In this document: one piece after another, positions 1 to 8,244 of the stretch
How the letters are laid out: every line of letters starts with the position of its first letter
Numbering within the stretch: the stretch's first letter is position 1
Origin: Microbacterium sp. USTB-Y
GTDB lineage: Bacteria > Actinomycetota > Actinomycetes > Actinomycetales > Microbacteriaceae
Assembly (NCBI RefSeq): GCF_023703415.1
Contig: NZ_JAGMTU010000002.1
Coordinates: 434,001 to 498,000 of the forward strand
Length of the DNA: 64,000 nucleotides
Direction: 5' to 3'
Made by a program: the position numbers and the translations under genes
Notes under the pieces: generated by a model
Told to the model about the DNA's origin: nothing
Seen by the model: only the letters and a program-made list of their open reading frames with translations
The model's database searches: none

Positions 1-141
1 TTCCCGCTCCTCGGGATCGCCCTGATCACCGCGCCGGCTTCGCTCCTCACGATCGCCGCCGTGCTCGCCACCGGGGTCGCGCTCGTCTGGATCGCGACGC
101 GACTCACCCGTCCGATCCTGCTGCGGGCGTTCGCGGGCTGA
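1..141 (+). CDS. C-terminal end of a membrane protein (partial)
   Basis: Frame 1 is open from the window edge to a TGA at 139-141, giving the last 46 residues of a protein whose start lies outside the window. The piece is hydrophobic (a run rich in Leu, Ile, Ala and Val from residue 3 to about 33), followed by a short basic tail containing TRLTRP. This looks like a final transmembrane helix with a cytoplasmic tail. Nothing specific enough to name a family is visible. It ends 3 nt before the stop of the convergent HAD gene. Confidence 0.6.
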   Translation, partial: FPLLGIALITAPASLLTIAAVLATGVALVWIATRLTRPILLRAFAG

Positions 142-144
142 CCC

Positions 145-783
145 TCAGGAACCGGTGGCGGTCGTCAGGAACTCCTCGACGGCCGCGACCGTCGTGGCGT
201 TGTCGCGATGCACGATGCCGCGGATCCCGACCCGGGCGGCGCCGTCGATCTGCTCCTGCCGATCGTCGATGAAGAAGACCTGTTCCGGGGTCGACTGCAT
301 CGCCCGGAGCGCCGCCTCGTAGGCCTCCGGTTCCGGCTTGTTCGCGCCGATCTCGTGGCTGTAGCAGATCGGGTCGAAGACGGCGGAGAATCCGTGCCGA
401 CGCTCCTCCTCTTCGCGCGCACCGTCGGCGGAGTTGGAGAGGATCGCCACTCCCGCCCGCCCCCGCAGCGACCGCGCGTACTCGATCAGTTCGACGTTCG
501 CCTCGCCGCAGTAGGCGTCCCACAGCTCCTGCACGGCTTCCTCGCGCTGGACGTCGGTGAACCTCAGCGCACGAGCGAAGCCGCTCCAGTACGCCTCGGC
601 CGTGCCCGGCTCGACATCGATGCGCGGCAGGTCCGCGACGGCGAGCCGCTCGTCGTACTCCGCGCGGGTGAGTCCGGCACGGGTCGCCCACCGATTCGCG
701 AGCTCCTCCTGCCAGACGCCGTCCTCGACGAGCTCGAGCACGCCGCCGATGTCGAACAGGATCCACGGCCTGGGCTGGGTCAT
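145..783 (-). CDS. HAD-superfamily hydrolase (subfamily IA-like)
   Basis: A 212-residue protein with the four HAD motifs: FDIGGV at residues 10-15 (nucleophile Asp11), ILSNS as motif II, a Lys in the NKPEPE segment as motif III, and FIDD as motif IV. The second Asp of the usual DxD is Gly13, as in YihX-like and soluble-epoxide-hydrolase N-domain-like HAD proteins, so the acid/base residue differs from classical phosphatases. It is probably a small-molecule phosphatase or related hydrolase; the substrate is unknown. It stands alone, convergent with the partial membrane protein. A TAGCGT box lies 6 nt before its ATG. Confidence 0.85.
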   Translation of the reverse strand: MTQPRPWILFDIGGVLELVEDGVWQEELANRWATRAGLTRAEYDERLAVADLPRIDVEPGTAEAYWSGFARALRFTDVQREEAVQELWDAYCGEANVELIEYARSLRGRAGVAILSNSADGAREEEERRHGFSAVFDPICYSHEIGANKPEPEAYEAALRAMQSTPEQVFFIDDRQEQIDGAARVGIRGIVHRDNATTVAAVEEFLTTATGS

Positions 784-789
784 GGTCCG

Positions 790-795
790 ACGCTA
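790..795 (-). promoter_or_regulatory. Putative -10 box of HAD gene (leaderless geometry)
   Basis: TAGCGT on the minus strand, with 6 nt (784-789) to the ATG ending at 783. This places the expected transcription start at or next to the start codon. No convincing -35 was recognised. Confidence 0.45.
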
Positions 796-903
796 GCCGA
801 CGCCCGTGAGGCCGGCGATGGGGAGCGCTCCCCCTGTCGATCTCGCCCGCGGCGAGGTGCTGCAGGAGAATGAGAGGATCACCGCCTCCCGGAAGGACTC
901 CGT

Positions 904-1365
904 ATGAGCAGGGTCGTCGACTTCGTCACCGTCTCGACCACAGGACTGGAGGCATCGCCGATCGCCGAGGCGCTCGCCGGCCTGCGGGCGAACGAGGCAC
1001 GCTACATCACCAACAAGTACGGCACGCCGTTCACGGTCAGCACGCCCGGGGAGGATCCCGAGACCCTGGCCTGGGTCACCGAGATCCTGCAGGAGGAGCG
1101 CGGCATCGTGATCGCGAGTCCCGCCCTCGAGGTCAGCGGGTTCGAGGCCGACGGGATCCGGTTCGGATACGTCTTCTACGCCTCGGGGCTCGCGATCAAC
1201 GTGATGTACACGCTCGCCGACGCGGGCAAGCGCGCGGTCGGCTTCAAGCTGTCGCTCGGGATGGAGATCCCGGAGGAGCTGTCGGCGTTCAAGTTCGCCC
1301 GGCAGCGGTCGAAGCTGGCGGGAGAGATCCGCGGCTCCTACTTCGTCATCAAGGGCGAGCACTGA
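904..1365 (+). CDS. Protein of unknown function, 153 aa
   Basis: I do not recognise a family. The ATG has a GGAAGGAC Shine-Dalgarno-like stretch 5 nt upstream and the frame is the only plausible coding one in the gap between the HAD gene and mutM. The protein is soluble-looking, without signal peptide or obvious membrane helix, and contains no Cys. Residues 75-110 (VSGFEADGIRFGYVFYASGLAINVMY, in part) alternate hydrophobic and polar residues like beta strands; the C-terminus is basic. It is monocistronic and convergent with mutM (34 nt apart). Function cannot be inferred from the context. Confidence 0.7.
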   Translation: MSRVVDFVTVSTTGLEASPIAEALAGLRANEARYITNKYGTPFTVSTPGEDPETLAWVTEILQEERGIVIASPALEVSGFEADGIRFGYVFYASGLAINVMYTLADAGKRAVGFKLSLGMEIPEELSAFKFARQRSKLAGEIRGSYFVIKGEH

Positions 1366-1399
1366 CGGCGACCGCCCTGCGCCGGACGCCGGCACGCGG

Positions 1400-2302
1400 T
1401 CAGCGTCGTCGCTGACACCGCGGGCAGAAGTGCGAAGAACGGTTCATGAAGGACTCGCGCCGGATCGGTCCACCGCATCGCGGGCAGGGCTGATCGCCAC
1501 GACCGTACGCGTTCAGCGAGTGCGCGAAGTAACCGGCCTGGCCGTTGACGTTGACGTACTGGGCGTCGAAGCTCGTTCCGCCCTCGGCCAGCGCCTTCTC
1601 CAGCACGGCGCGCACCTCCGCCAGCAACCGGTTCACCGCGACGGTCGACAGCGCGGAGGCCGGCGTCTCGGGATGGATCCTCGCCGCCCACAGCGACTCG
1701 TCGGCGTAGATGTTGCCGACCCCGCTGATCACGGCCTGGTCCAGGAGCACCCTCTTGATCGCGCTCGACCGCGTGCCCAGGATCTCACGGAAGAGGCGGT
1801 CCTGGAACGCGTCGTCCATCGGGTCGCGGGCGATGTGCGCCACCTGCGAAGGGATGAGCGGGTCCTCGCTCCCCCATCCGGCAGCGCGACCGTCGTTCGT
1901 GGGCACGAGCGCGTCGACGGCGAGGGATCCGAACGTGCGCTGGTCGGCGAAGACGACGGCGAGCTCCCCATGCCGGGGATGCTCGATGTGGATCCGCACC
2001 CGCTCGTGCCGGTCCGCGGCCGCGTCCGGTCTGCGCAGCAGCAGCTGACCGGACATGCCGAGATGTCCCACCACCGCCGAGCGCGCCCCCTCCCCCGACG
2101 CGAGCGGCATCCAGAGGAACTTGCCGCGGCGCGCCACGGTGGAGACCTCGGCCCCCTCCAGCCGTGCGGCGAAGTCGGCCGCGCCCGCCGGGTGACGGGT
2201 CAACGCGCGCTCGTCGTGGACGGCCACGGAGACGATGCGCGCCCCGGTCATCGCAGGAGCGAGACCGGCGCGGACGACCTCGACCTCGGGAAGCTCAGGC
2301 AC
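1400..2302 (-). CDS. mutM: Formamidopyrimidine-DNA glycosylase (Fpg/MutM)
   Basis: A bifunctional glycosylase/AP lyase that removes 8-oxoguanine and formamidopyrimidines in base-excision repair. The 300-residue protein begins MPELPEVE, giving the catalytic Pro2 and Glu3 after Met removal, and ends with a four-Cys zinc finger (CPRCGG ... CPRC) that contacts DNA. Length and ends match the family. Its ATG lies inside the end of rnc (8-nt overlap), so the two are probably translationally coupled. It is the last gene of the leftward coaD-DUF177-rpmF-rnc-mutM block, an order common in actinobacteria. Confidence 0.97.
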   Translation of the reverse strand: MPELPEVEVVRAGLAPAMTGARIVSVAVHDERALTRHPAGAADFAARLEGAEVSTVARRGKFLWMPLASGEGARSAVVGHLGMSGQLLLRRPDAAADRHERVRIHIEHPRHGELAVVFADQRTFGSLAVDALVPTNDGRAAGWGSEDPLIPSQVAHIARDPMDDAFQDRLFREILGTRSSAIKRVLLDQAVISGVGNIYADESLWAARIHPETPASALSTVAVNRLLAEVRAVLEKALAEGGTSFDAQYVNVNGQAGYFAHSLNAYGRGDQPCPRCGGPIRRESFMNRSSHFCPRCQRRR

Positions 2303-2987
2303 GGTTGCTGAGCACGTGCCAGGCTGCCAGCGCGGCAGCCATCTCGGCCGTCTTCTTGCTGGTGCCGGTGCCGGTCGTCGAGACCTCGCCGGTCGTCACT
2401 GTCGCGGTGAAGCGCCGGTCGTGATCCGGGCCGGTCGACACGACCTCGTAGACCGGAGCGCTGAGCCCGTGCCGGGCGGACATCTCCTGCAGCGCGGTCT
2501 TCGGATCCATGGCCGCGCCGTAGCGCTCGGGGTCGGCGAGGAGCGGTTCGATGAGGCGCAGCACGAGCGAGGTGGCCTGCTCGGGACCGGCCGACAGATA
2601 GGTGGCGCCGAAGACGGCCTCCATCGTGTCGGCGAGGATCGAGTCCTTGTCGCGACCGCCGGTGCGCTCCTCGCCGTTGCCGAGCAGGATGTGCGCGCCG
2701 AGGCCGATGCCGCGGGCGACCTCGGCGAGGGCGACGGTCGAGACCACGCTCGCGCGGCGCTTCGCCAGCGACCCCTCATCGAGGTCGGGCAGGGTCGTGT
2801 ACAGCATGACGGTGACGGCCTGGCCGAGCACGGAGTCGCCGAGGAACTCGAGGCGCTCGTTGTGCGGGATGCCGCCGTTCTCGTACGCGTACGAACGGTG
2901 CGTGAGCGCAAGCTGAAGCAGCTCGGGGTCGATATCGACCCCGAGCTGCTCAGAAAGTGGGACCGTCCCAGTGGGGACTGATGCCAT
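2295..2987 (-). CDS. rnc: Ribonuclease III
   Basis: Endoribonuclease that cleaves double-stranded RNA during rRNA maturation and mRNA turnover. The 230-residue product has the RNase III signature NERLEFLGDSVL at residues 43-54 (metal-binding Glu and Asp), a second acidic site in DTMEAVFGA, and a C-terminal double-stranded-RNA-binding domain (about residues 160-228) ending with GTSKKTAEMAAALAAW. It lies 14 nt downstream of rpmF and overlaps mutM by 8 nt, consistent with one transcript. Confidence 0.97.
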   Translation of the reverse strand: MASVPTGTVPLSEQLGVDIDPELLQLALTHRSYAYENGGIPHNERLEFLGDSVLGQAVTVMLYTTLPDLDEGSLAKRRASVVSTVALAEVARGIGLGAHILLGNGEERTGGRDKDSILADTMEAVFGATYLSAGPEQATSLVLRLIEPLLADPERYGAAMDPKTALQEMSARHGLSAPVYEVVSTGPDHDRRFTATVTTGEVSTTGTGTSKKTAEMAAALAAWHVLSNRA

Positions 2988-3001
2988 GATCGACCGATCG
3001 A

Positions 3002-3211
3002 TCAGACGTCGGCGACCTTGCGGCCCTTGTACTCGAGGAACAGCTCCGTGCCCTGCGAGTCGGTGACGACCTTCGCCTGGTGGGGACGGCTGTAGACGAC
3101 CTTGCCGTTCTCGATGGTCTTGACGAGGGCGGGAGCCTCAGCCTTCCACTGCGCGCGACGCGAGCGGGTGTTGGAACGGGAGACCTTGCGCTTCGGGGGG
3201 TTACCGGCCAT
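3002..3211 (-). CDS. rpmF: 50S ribosomal protein L32
   Basis: A 69-residue basic protein starting [19 protein letters not shown], typical of bacterial L32 with its conserved KRKxSRS start. It has no Cys, so it is the zinc-independent (C-minus) form. It is located 32 nt after the DUF177 gene, the usual YceD-L32 pairing, and 14 nt before rnc. An AGAAGG stretch upstream of the ATG serves as ribosome-binding site. Confidence 0.97.
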   Translation of the reverse strand: MAGNPPKRKVSRSNTRSRRAQWKAEAPALVKTIENGKVVYSRPHQAKVVTDSQGTELFLEYKGRKVADV

Positions 3212-3243
3212 GGTTGCTTACCTTCTGTGTTCTGGGCGCGCAG

Positions 3244-3777
3244 CTATTCCGCTGCGTTCCCGTGGTCTGTGATCTGCTGGAGCGCGGCCCATCGAGGATC
3301 GACGGGAGCGTCATGCTCTTTCCCGGCGCTTCCGGTCAGCCGCTCGCCGGTCTCGGGATCGAGTCCAGGGCAATCCGGCTGACACACCGGCTGAAACGGG
3401 AGCGCCAAAACCACCGCGTCCCTGACCAGAGTTTCAAGATCCACGTGGTCGTCTTGAACCTCGAAGTCGTTCGCTTCCTCTCCAGGGTACGCGAAAAGCT
3501 CCTGAAACTCGACTTCGACAGGCGCTTCGATCGGATTCAGGCATCGTCCGCACTCTCCGCGGTACGTCGAATCGACCTCGCCGGTGACGAGGATGCCCTC
3601 GTGCACGGACTCGAGACGCACGTCGATGTCGAGCTCCTCGCCCTTCGAGACGGCGACGAGGCCCTCGCCCCATTGCTCGGCGAGAGGGATCGTGAGCCGG
3701 TGCTCGCGCATCTCGCCGGGTCGGCGAACGATGTCGCGCACGGGCAGCACGAAAGGTCCATTGCGTCGGGTTTTCAC
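3244..3777 (-). CDS. DUF177 / YceD family protein
   Basis: A 177-residue protein of the YceD (DUF177) family, almost always encoded next to rpmF and linked to 23S rRNA or ribosome biogenesis. Visible features are a CGRC motif (in GECGRCLNPIE) and a second Cys pair (CQPDC) near residue 150, forming a possible metal-binding site, and an acidic middle. It starts with GTG; a TAGACT box sits only 6 nt upstream, so the mRNA may be leaderless. The biochemical role is not established. Confidence 0.9.
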   Translation of the reverse strand: MKTRRNGPFVLPVRDIVRRPGEMREHRLTIPLAEQWGEGLVAVSKGEELDIDVRLESVHEGILVTGEVDSTYRGECGRCLNPIEAPVEVEFQELFAYPGEEANDFEVQDDHVDLETLVRDAVVLALPFQPVCQPDCPGLDPETGERLTGSAGKEHDAPVDPRWAALQQITDHGNAAE

Positions 3778-3783
3778 CCCGCA

Positions 3784-3789
3784 AGTCTA
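3784..3789 (-). promoter_or_regulatory. Putative -10 box of DUF177-rpmF-rnc-mutM
   Basis: TAGACT on the minus strand, 6 nt before the GTG start of the DUF177 gene. The spacing suggests transcription begins at the start codon. Confidence 0.5.
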
Positions 3790-3861
3790 TCGGCTCCGCC
3801 TGGACGACGGCCCGACGCCGCGGCGGCTCTCACCGGTCGCACCCGGTCGCAGGGCCGGATG

Positions 3862-4359
3862 TCAGAGGCCGCGCGCCCCCGTGTCGAGGAACCGCGACAC
3901 CGCAGGCGGCACGAACGGCGACACGTCGCCGCCGAGGGCGGCGACCTGCCGCACGAGAGAGCTGGACACCAGCGCGTGAGCGGGATCCGGCAGTAGGAAC
4001 ACCGTCTCGATGTCGGCGAGGTGCCGGTTCACGATCGCCATGGGCGATTCGTACGCCACGTCGATCTGCGAGCGGATGCCCTTGACCAGGACCCCGGCGT
4101 TCACGTCCCGCGCATAGTCGACGAGCAGACCCATGCTCCAGGATCCGACGATCACGGATCCGGAGACCCCGGCCTCGGCGATCGACTCCTCGAGCAGCGC
4201 GAGCCGCTGCGCGACCGGCAGCATCGCCTGCTTGTCGGGGTTGTGCACCACGAGCACGTGCAGCTCGTCGTACAGGGCGGCCGCACGACGGATGACGTCG
4301 AGGTGGCCGAGGGTCGGCGGGTCGAAGGAACCGGGGACGACGGCGATCCGAGCGCTCAC
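3862..4359 (-). CDS. coaD: Phosphopantetheine adenylyltransferase
   Basis: Catalyses the fourth step of coenzyme A synthesis, transferring AMP from ATP to 4'-phosphopantetheine. The 165-residue protein shows the nucleotidyltransferase signature [12 protein letters not shown] (residues 10-21, with the TxGH motif) and the SSSLVR motif (ISSTxVR equivalent) towards the C-terminus. It starts with GTG preceded by GAGGAG at good spacing. It lies between recG and the DUF177 gene on the same strand, the conserved actinobacterial order. Confidence 0.97.
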   Translation of the reverse strand: MSARIAVVPGSFDPPTLGHLDVIRRAAALYDELHVLVVHNPDKQAMLPVAQRLALLEESIAEAGVSGSVIVGSWSMGLLVDYARDVNAGVLVKGIRSQIDVAYESPMAIVNRHLADIETVFLLPDPAHALVSSSLVRQVAALGGDVSPFVPPAVSRFLDTGARGL

Positions 4360-4449
4360 TTCGTCTCCTCACGTCGCTCAGTGCATCGCATGGGACCAGC
4401 CTAGCGGCGGGCTCCTCGGTACGAGCCGAGCGCAGGCCTCGCCCAGCGC

Positions 4450-6624
4450 TCAGTTCTTGGCGAGCGCCGCACGGTCCTCGATGGTCAGGCGCTGGGCCAT
4501 CGCGTCCCGGAGACCCTCGTGCTCCTCGAGCGCGGGATCCTCCTCGATGATCCCCTCGGCGATCGCCCTGGCCTGCGCGATCAGATCCGCGTCCTTGATA
4601 ACCCGCAGGAGTTTGAGCGACGATCTTGCCCCCGACTGCCGGGCCCCGAGCACGTCGCCCTCCCCGCGCAGATCGAGATCGACCTCGGCGAGCACGAACC
4701 CGTCCAGCGTCGCCGCGACCGCGTCGACGCGGTCGCGGGCTGGCGTTCCCTGCTCCGCCTCGGTGACGAGGAGGCAGAGGCCGGGGACGCCGCCACGACC
4801 GATGCGGCCGCGCAACTGGTGCAGCTGCGAGACCCCGAACCGATCGGCCTCGAGGACGATCATCGTGGACGCGTTCGGGACGTCCACACCGACCTCGATC
4901 ACCGTCGTCGCCACGAGCAGATCGATGTCGCCGCGGGCGAAGGACTGCATGATCGCGTCCTTCTCGTCCGCGGCCATGCGCCCGTGCAGGCCGGCGATGC
5001 GCACCGCGCTCAGCGACGGATGCGTCGCCAGCGCCTCCTGCAGCTGGACCACGCCCCACCGGGGACCACGGCTCCCCTCCTCGTCGGCGAAGCGCTCCTG
5101 GTCGGCCTCCTCGGCGCCGTCTGCCGTATCGATCGCCGCGCACACCGCGAACACCTGGCGTCCCTGCGCGATCTCCTCCGCCGCACGCTCCCACACCCGC
5201 GCGAACCAGCCCGGGTGGTCGGCGAGCGGGGCGACGAAGGTCTCGATGCCCGCGCGCCCGCTCGGCATCGTGCGGATCACCGAGGTGTCGAGATCGCCGA
5301 AGACGGTCATCGCGACCGTGCGTGGAATGGGGGTCGCCGTGAGCACGAGCGCGTGCGGGCTGGTGCCCTTCGCGCGCAGCGCCTCGCGCTGCTCGACGCC
5401 GAAGCGGTGCTGCTCGTCGACCACGACGAGCCCGAGGTCGGCGAAGGTGGTCTTCTCGCCGAGCAGCGCGTGCGTGCCCACCACGATGAGAGCCTGCCCC
5501 GCCGCGACGCGCAGAGCGGCCTTGCGCCGTTCGGGCGCCGACATCTGCCCCGTGAGCAGCGTCGGCATCACGAGCGGCGCGAGCTGAGGGCCGAGCATCT
5601 TCGTGATCGAGCGCAGGTGCTGGGCCGCGAGAACCTCGGTCGGTGCGATGAGCGCCGCCTGACCGCCCGTCTCGGCGACCTGCAGCATGGCGCGCAGCGC
5701 GACCAGCGTCTTGCCGGATCCGACCTCTCCCTGCACCAGCCGGTTCATCGGCGCACCGCCGATGAGATCCGCCGCGATCGTCTCGCCCACCGCCTTCTGG
5801 TCGGGCGTGAGCTCGAACGGCAGTGCCGCGTCGAAACGCTCCAGCAGGCCCCCGGGCTTCGCCGGCCGAGCCGTGGCGTCGAGCATGCGCACCAGGTAGC
5901 GCTGCTGCATGAGCGCCGTCTGCAGGGTGAGCGCCTCGTGCATCCGCAGGGTGCGGATCGCCGGCGCGATCTCGTCCTTGGTGCTCGGCCGGTGGACGCG
6001 CTCCAGCGCCGTGCGCGCATCGAGCAGGCCGTCCTCGCGGCGCACCTCGTCGGGCACCGGCTCCGGCACCGGGCCCAGCGCGTCGAGGACCGTGCCGATC
6101 ATCTTCTCGATCTGCCAGGTCGTGAGGCTCGCCGTCGCCGGATAGATCGGCAGCGGGGTGGTCACGAGCACGTCGGCCTGCGTGCGCGCGCGCAGCTCGT
6201 CGTCGAACATCTCGTACTGCGGATGAGCGAACTGGGTGACGCCGCGGTAGTCGCCCACCTTGCCCGTGAACACCCCGCGCCGGCCGATGCGCAGCTCCTT
6301 CTCGCGCCATTCGAGCTGGCCGCGGTACTTGGCGAAGAACGTCAGCACCATGCGCCCCACCCCGTCGCCGATGTCGACGGTCATCATCGCGCCGCGACGG
6401 TTCTTCATGTCGCGCACGTCGACCTTCATCACCTCGGCGACGATCGTGACGGTCTCCCCCTTCGGGAGATCGAGGATCGGAGTGAGCTCGCCGCGGTTGG
6501 CGTAGCGACGCGGGTAGTGCGTGAGCAGGTCGGCGACCACGGACATGCCGAACGCCTTCTGCAGGGTCTTCGCATTGCCGTCGCCGACCGCGACGGCGAG
6601 CGGCGAATCGAGACGGAGCGGCAT
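4450..6624 (-). CDS. recG: ATP-dependent DNA helicase RecG
   Basis: Branch-migrating helicase that processes stalled forks and Holliday junctions. The 724-residue protein has an N-terminal wedge/OB domain (about residues 1-180), Walker A GEVGSGKT, the DEQH box (VVDEQHRFG), and C-terminal motifs VATTVIEVGVDVPNA and QLHQLRGRIGRG. The reading frame stays open about 65 codons further upstream, but that stretch is Arg/Ser-rich and not RecG-like; the ATG at 6624 matches the family start and has a TAGAAT -10 box 7 nt upstream. A very long open frame on the same strand (3830-6310) is a GC-rich shadow. Confidence 0.97.
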   Translation of the reverse strand: MPLRLDSPLAVAVGDGNAKTLQKAFGMSVVADLLTHYPRRYANRGELTPILDLPKGETVTIVAEVMKVDVRDMKNRRGAMMTVDIGDGVGRMVLTFFAKYRGQLEWREKELRIGRRGVFTGKVGDYRGVTQFAHPQYEMFDDELRARTQADVLVTTPLPIYPATASLTTWQIEKMIGTVLDALGPVPEPVPDEVRREDGLLDARTALERVHRPSTKDEIAPAIRTLRMHEALTLQTALMQQRYLVRMLDATARPAKPGGLLERFDAALPFELTPDQKAVGETIAADLIGGAPMNRLVQGEVGSGKTLVALRAMLQVAETGGQAALIAPTEVLAAQHLRSITKMLGPQLAPLVMPTLLTGQMSAPERRKAALRVAAGQALIVVGTHALLGEKTTFADLGLVVVDEQHRFGVEQREALRAKGTSPHALVLTATPIPRTVAMTVFGDLDTSVIRTMPSGRAGIETFVAPLADHPGWFARVWERAAEEIAQGRQVFAVCAAIDTADGAEEADQERFADEEGSRGPRWGVVQLQEALATHPSLSAVRIAGLHGRMAADEKDAIMQSFARGDIDLLVATTVIEVGVDVPNASTMIVLEADRFGVSQLHQLRGRIGRGGVPGLCLLVTEAEQGTPARDRVDAVAATLDGFVLAEVDLDLRGEGDVLGARQSGARSSLKLLRVIKDADLIAQARAIAEGIIEEDPALEEHEGLRDAMAQRLTIEDRAALAKN

Positions 6625-6631
6625 GCTCAGA

Positions 6632-6637
6632 ATTCTA
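6632..6637 (-). promoter_or_regulatory. Putative recG -10 box (leaderless geometry)
   Basis: TAGAAT on the minus strand with 7 nt to the recG ATG. It is a near-consensus hexamer, and no Shine-Dalgarno sequence is visible between box and start. Confidence 0.5.
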
Positions 6638-6706
6638 GAGCGGGGCCCGGACGCCGCCGCGCGGCTGTGCACAACCCCGCCGCCGCGCGACCCGGATCCC
6701 GGCTGC

Positions 6707-7507
6707 TCAGCCCTGGAGGAAGGCGAGCGCCGCCTCCCGGAACGGCTTGGATCCCGGCGCGTTGAAGTGGTGCCGTCCGGGGATCTCGAAGAACGTCCCG
6801 TTCGGCGAGGCGTCCGCAAGACGCCGCGAGCCCTCGATGATGGGGTCGTCGGAGCCGGTCGCGAACAGGATCGGCTGGCCGGGGGCCGTCGCCGGATCCG
6901 GATCGATCGTGCGGGACTCGCCGCGCATCCCCAGGGCCAGCGCGAGCATGACCTCGAGGTCGTTGCCGGGCACCCGCTCGGTGAGCGCGATGTAGTCGCG
7001 TGTCGCGGGGTCGGACACCGGCGCCCCGTCGGCGATGTACGCGCGGACCTCGTCGACGTCGAGCCGCTCCAACGGCCGGCCGTCCGGAATGCCGCCGAGC
7101 ACCGCGCGCGGGATGCGGTCGCCGAGATCGCGCAGCACCTCCCAGCCGACGCGCGCGCCGAGGGAGTAGCCGACGTAGAGGGCCTCGTCGACGAGATACG
7201 TGTCGAGCACCTGCTCGATGTCGGTCGCCAGCGTCCGCATCCCGTAGTCCTCGGGCTGGTGCGGCTTCTCGCTGGCGCCGTGGCCGCGCTGGTCGATCCC
7301 GAGCACCCGATAGCCGGCGCGTTCGAGCATCCTTGCCCAGCCGGTGAGCACCCAGTTGTCGCGCGTGCTGGATGCGAAGCCGTGCACGAGCAGCACGACG
7401 GGCGCCTCGGGCTCTCCCCAGGAGTACGTCGCCAGCCCCACCCCCTCGCCCGCCTCGATGATCTGGGGACGGGGCATGCTGATCAGCTCTGCAAGAGGTT
7501 CGGCCAC
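6707..7507 (-). CDS. Alpha/beta-fold hydrolase
   Basis: A 266-residue alpha/beta hydrolase. It shows the oxyanion HGFASS segment, the DQRGHGAS strand-helix typical of the fold, the nucleophile elbow GYSLG (Ser), an acid in GSDDP, and the catalytic His in GRHHFN near the C-terminus. It resembles haloperoxidase/esterase-type members; the substrate is unknown. The GTG at 7507 is chosen because CAGGAT lies 6 nt upstream as a possible -10; an internal ATG at 7477 (MPRPQI) is the alternative start. It is divergent from rsmD with 73 nt between. Confidence 0.85.
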   Translation of the reverse strand: MAEPLAELISMPRPQIIEAGEGVGLATYSWGEPEAPVVLLVHGFASSTRDNWVLTGWARMLERAGYRVLGIDQRGHGASEKPHQPEDYGMRTLATDIEQVLDTYLVDEALYVGYSLGARVGWEVLRDLGDRIPRAVLGGIPDGRPLERLDVDEVRAYIADGAPVSDPATRDYIALTERVPGNDLEVMLALALGMRGESRTIDPDPATAPGQPILFATGSDDPIIEGSRRLADASPNGTFFEIPGRHHFNAPGSKPFREAALAFLQG

Positions 7508-7568
7508 TCCCCTATCCTGCCCCTCCCCGCGGGTCGCGGACGGATCGCGACACCCGCGGCACGCCCCA

Positions 7569-7574
7569 TAGGGT
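7569..7574 (+). promoter_or_regulatory. Putative rsmD -10 box (leaderless geometry)
   Basis: TAGGGT followed by 6 nt and the GTG start of rsmD. No separate Shine-Dalgarno is present. Confidence 0.45.
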
Positions 7575-7580
7575 GAACGG

Positions 7581-8171
7581 GTGACGAGAATCATCGCGGG
7601 CTCGGCGGGCGGCACCCGCCTGGAGGTGCCGGGCCACGGCACGCGTCCGACGAGCGACCGGGTGCGCGAATCGCTGTTCGGCGCCCTCGAGTCCATGGAC
7701 GCGATCGACGACGCGCGCGTGCTGGATCTGTACTCCGGATCCGGCGCGCTCGGCCTGGAGGCGCTCAGTCGCGGCGCACGCGGCGCGGTGCTCGTCGAGC
7801 GCGGACGTCCGGCCGCCGCGATCATCCGCCGCAACGCCGGCGCCGTGCGCAAGGCGCTCGCCGCGCCGAAGGGGCCGGACGCGGATCGGCGCGAGGCGGT
7901 CGTCGTCGAGAGCGCCGTCCAGGCGTACCTCGGCCGCGCCGCCGGGCCATTCGACCTCGTGTTCACGGATCCGCCCTACGACCTGTCCGATGCGGACATG
8001 ACCGCCGACCTCGTCGCCCTGACGCCGCTGCTGTCCCCCGACGCCGTCGTGGTCATCGAACGGGCTCGGCGTGCCACCGCCCCGGACCTCGACGCCGCGG
8101 GACTCGCGCTGATCCGCGAGCGCTCGTACGGCGACACGGCGCTGTGGTGGGCGGAACCGGCGCACCGCTGA
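7581..8171 (+). CDS. rsmD: 16S rRNA (guanine966-N2)-methyltransferase
   Basis: SAM-dependent methyltransferase acting on G966 of 16S rRNA in the small subunit. The 196-residue protein has the family start RIIAG...LEVPG, the segment RPTSDRVRESLFGAL, SAM-binding motif I LDLYSGSGALGLEAL and the catalytic DPPYDL motif. It starts with GTG at 7581. It is convergent with thiL, in the common actinobacterial order recG-rsmD-thiL. Confidence 0.95.
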   Translation: MTRIIAGSAGGTRLEVPGHGTRPTSDRVRESLFGALESMDAIDDARVLDLYSGSGALGLEALSRGARGAVLVERGRPAAAIIRRNAGAVRKALAAPKGPDADRREAVVVESAVQAYLGRAAGPFDLVFTDPPYDLSDADMTADLVALTPLLSPDAVVVIERARRATAPDLDAAGLALIRERSYGDTALWWAEPAHR

Positions 8172-8183
8172 CCGGTGGGGCAC

Positions 8184-8200
8184 CGGCGGGTGGCCCGCCG
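8184..8200. terminator. Short GC hairpin between convergent rsmD and thiL
   Basis: A 7-bp stem CGGCGGG / CCCGCCG with a TGG loop in the 73-nt gap between the two convergent genes. There is no T-run, as is often the case in actinobacteria. It may terminate either transcript. Confidence 0.3.
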
Positions 8201-8244
8201 ACGGGTAGCCCGCGATCTCGGCTCGCGCTCCGGCTCCCTGCCGC

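Noticed and set aside
3830..6310. An 826-codon open frame on the minus strand across coaD and recG
   Set aside because: Composition is dominated by Arg, Ala and Gly and it lies in another frame of recG, which has all helicase motifs. It is a GC-rich shadow.
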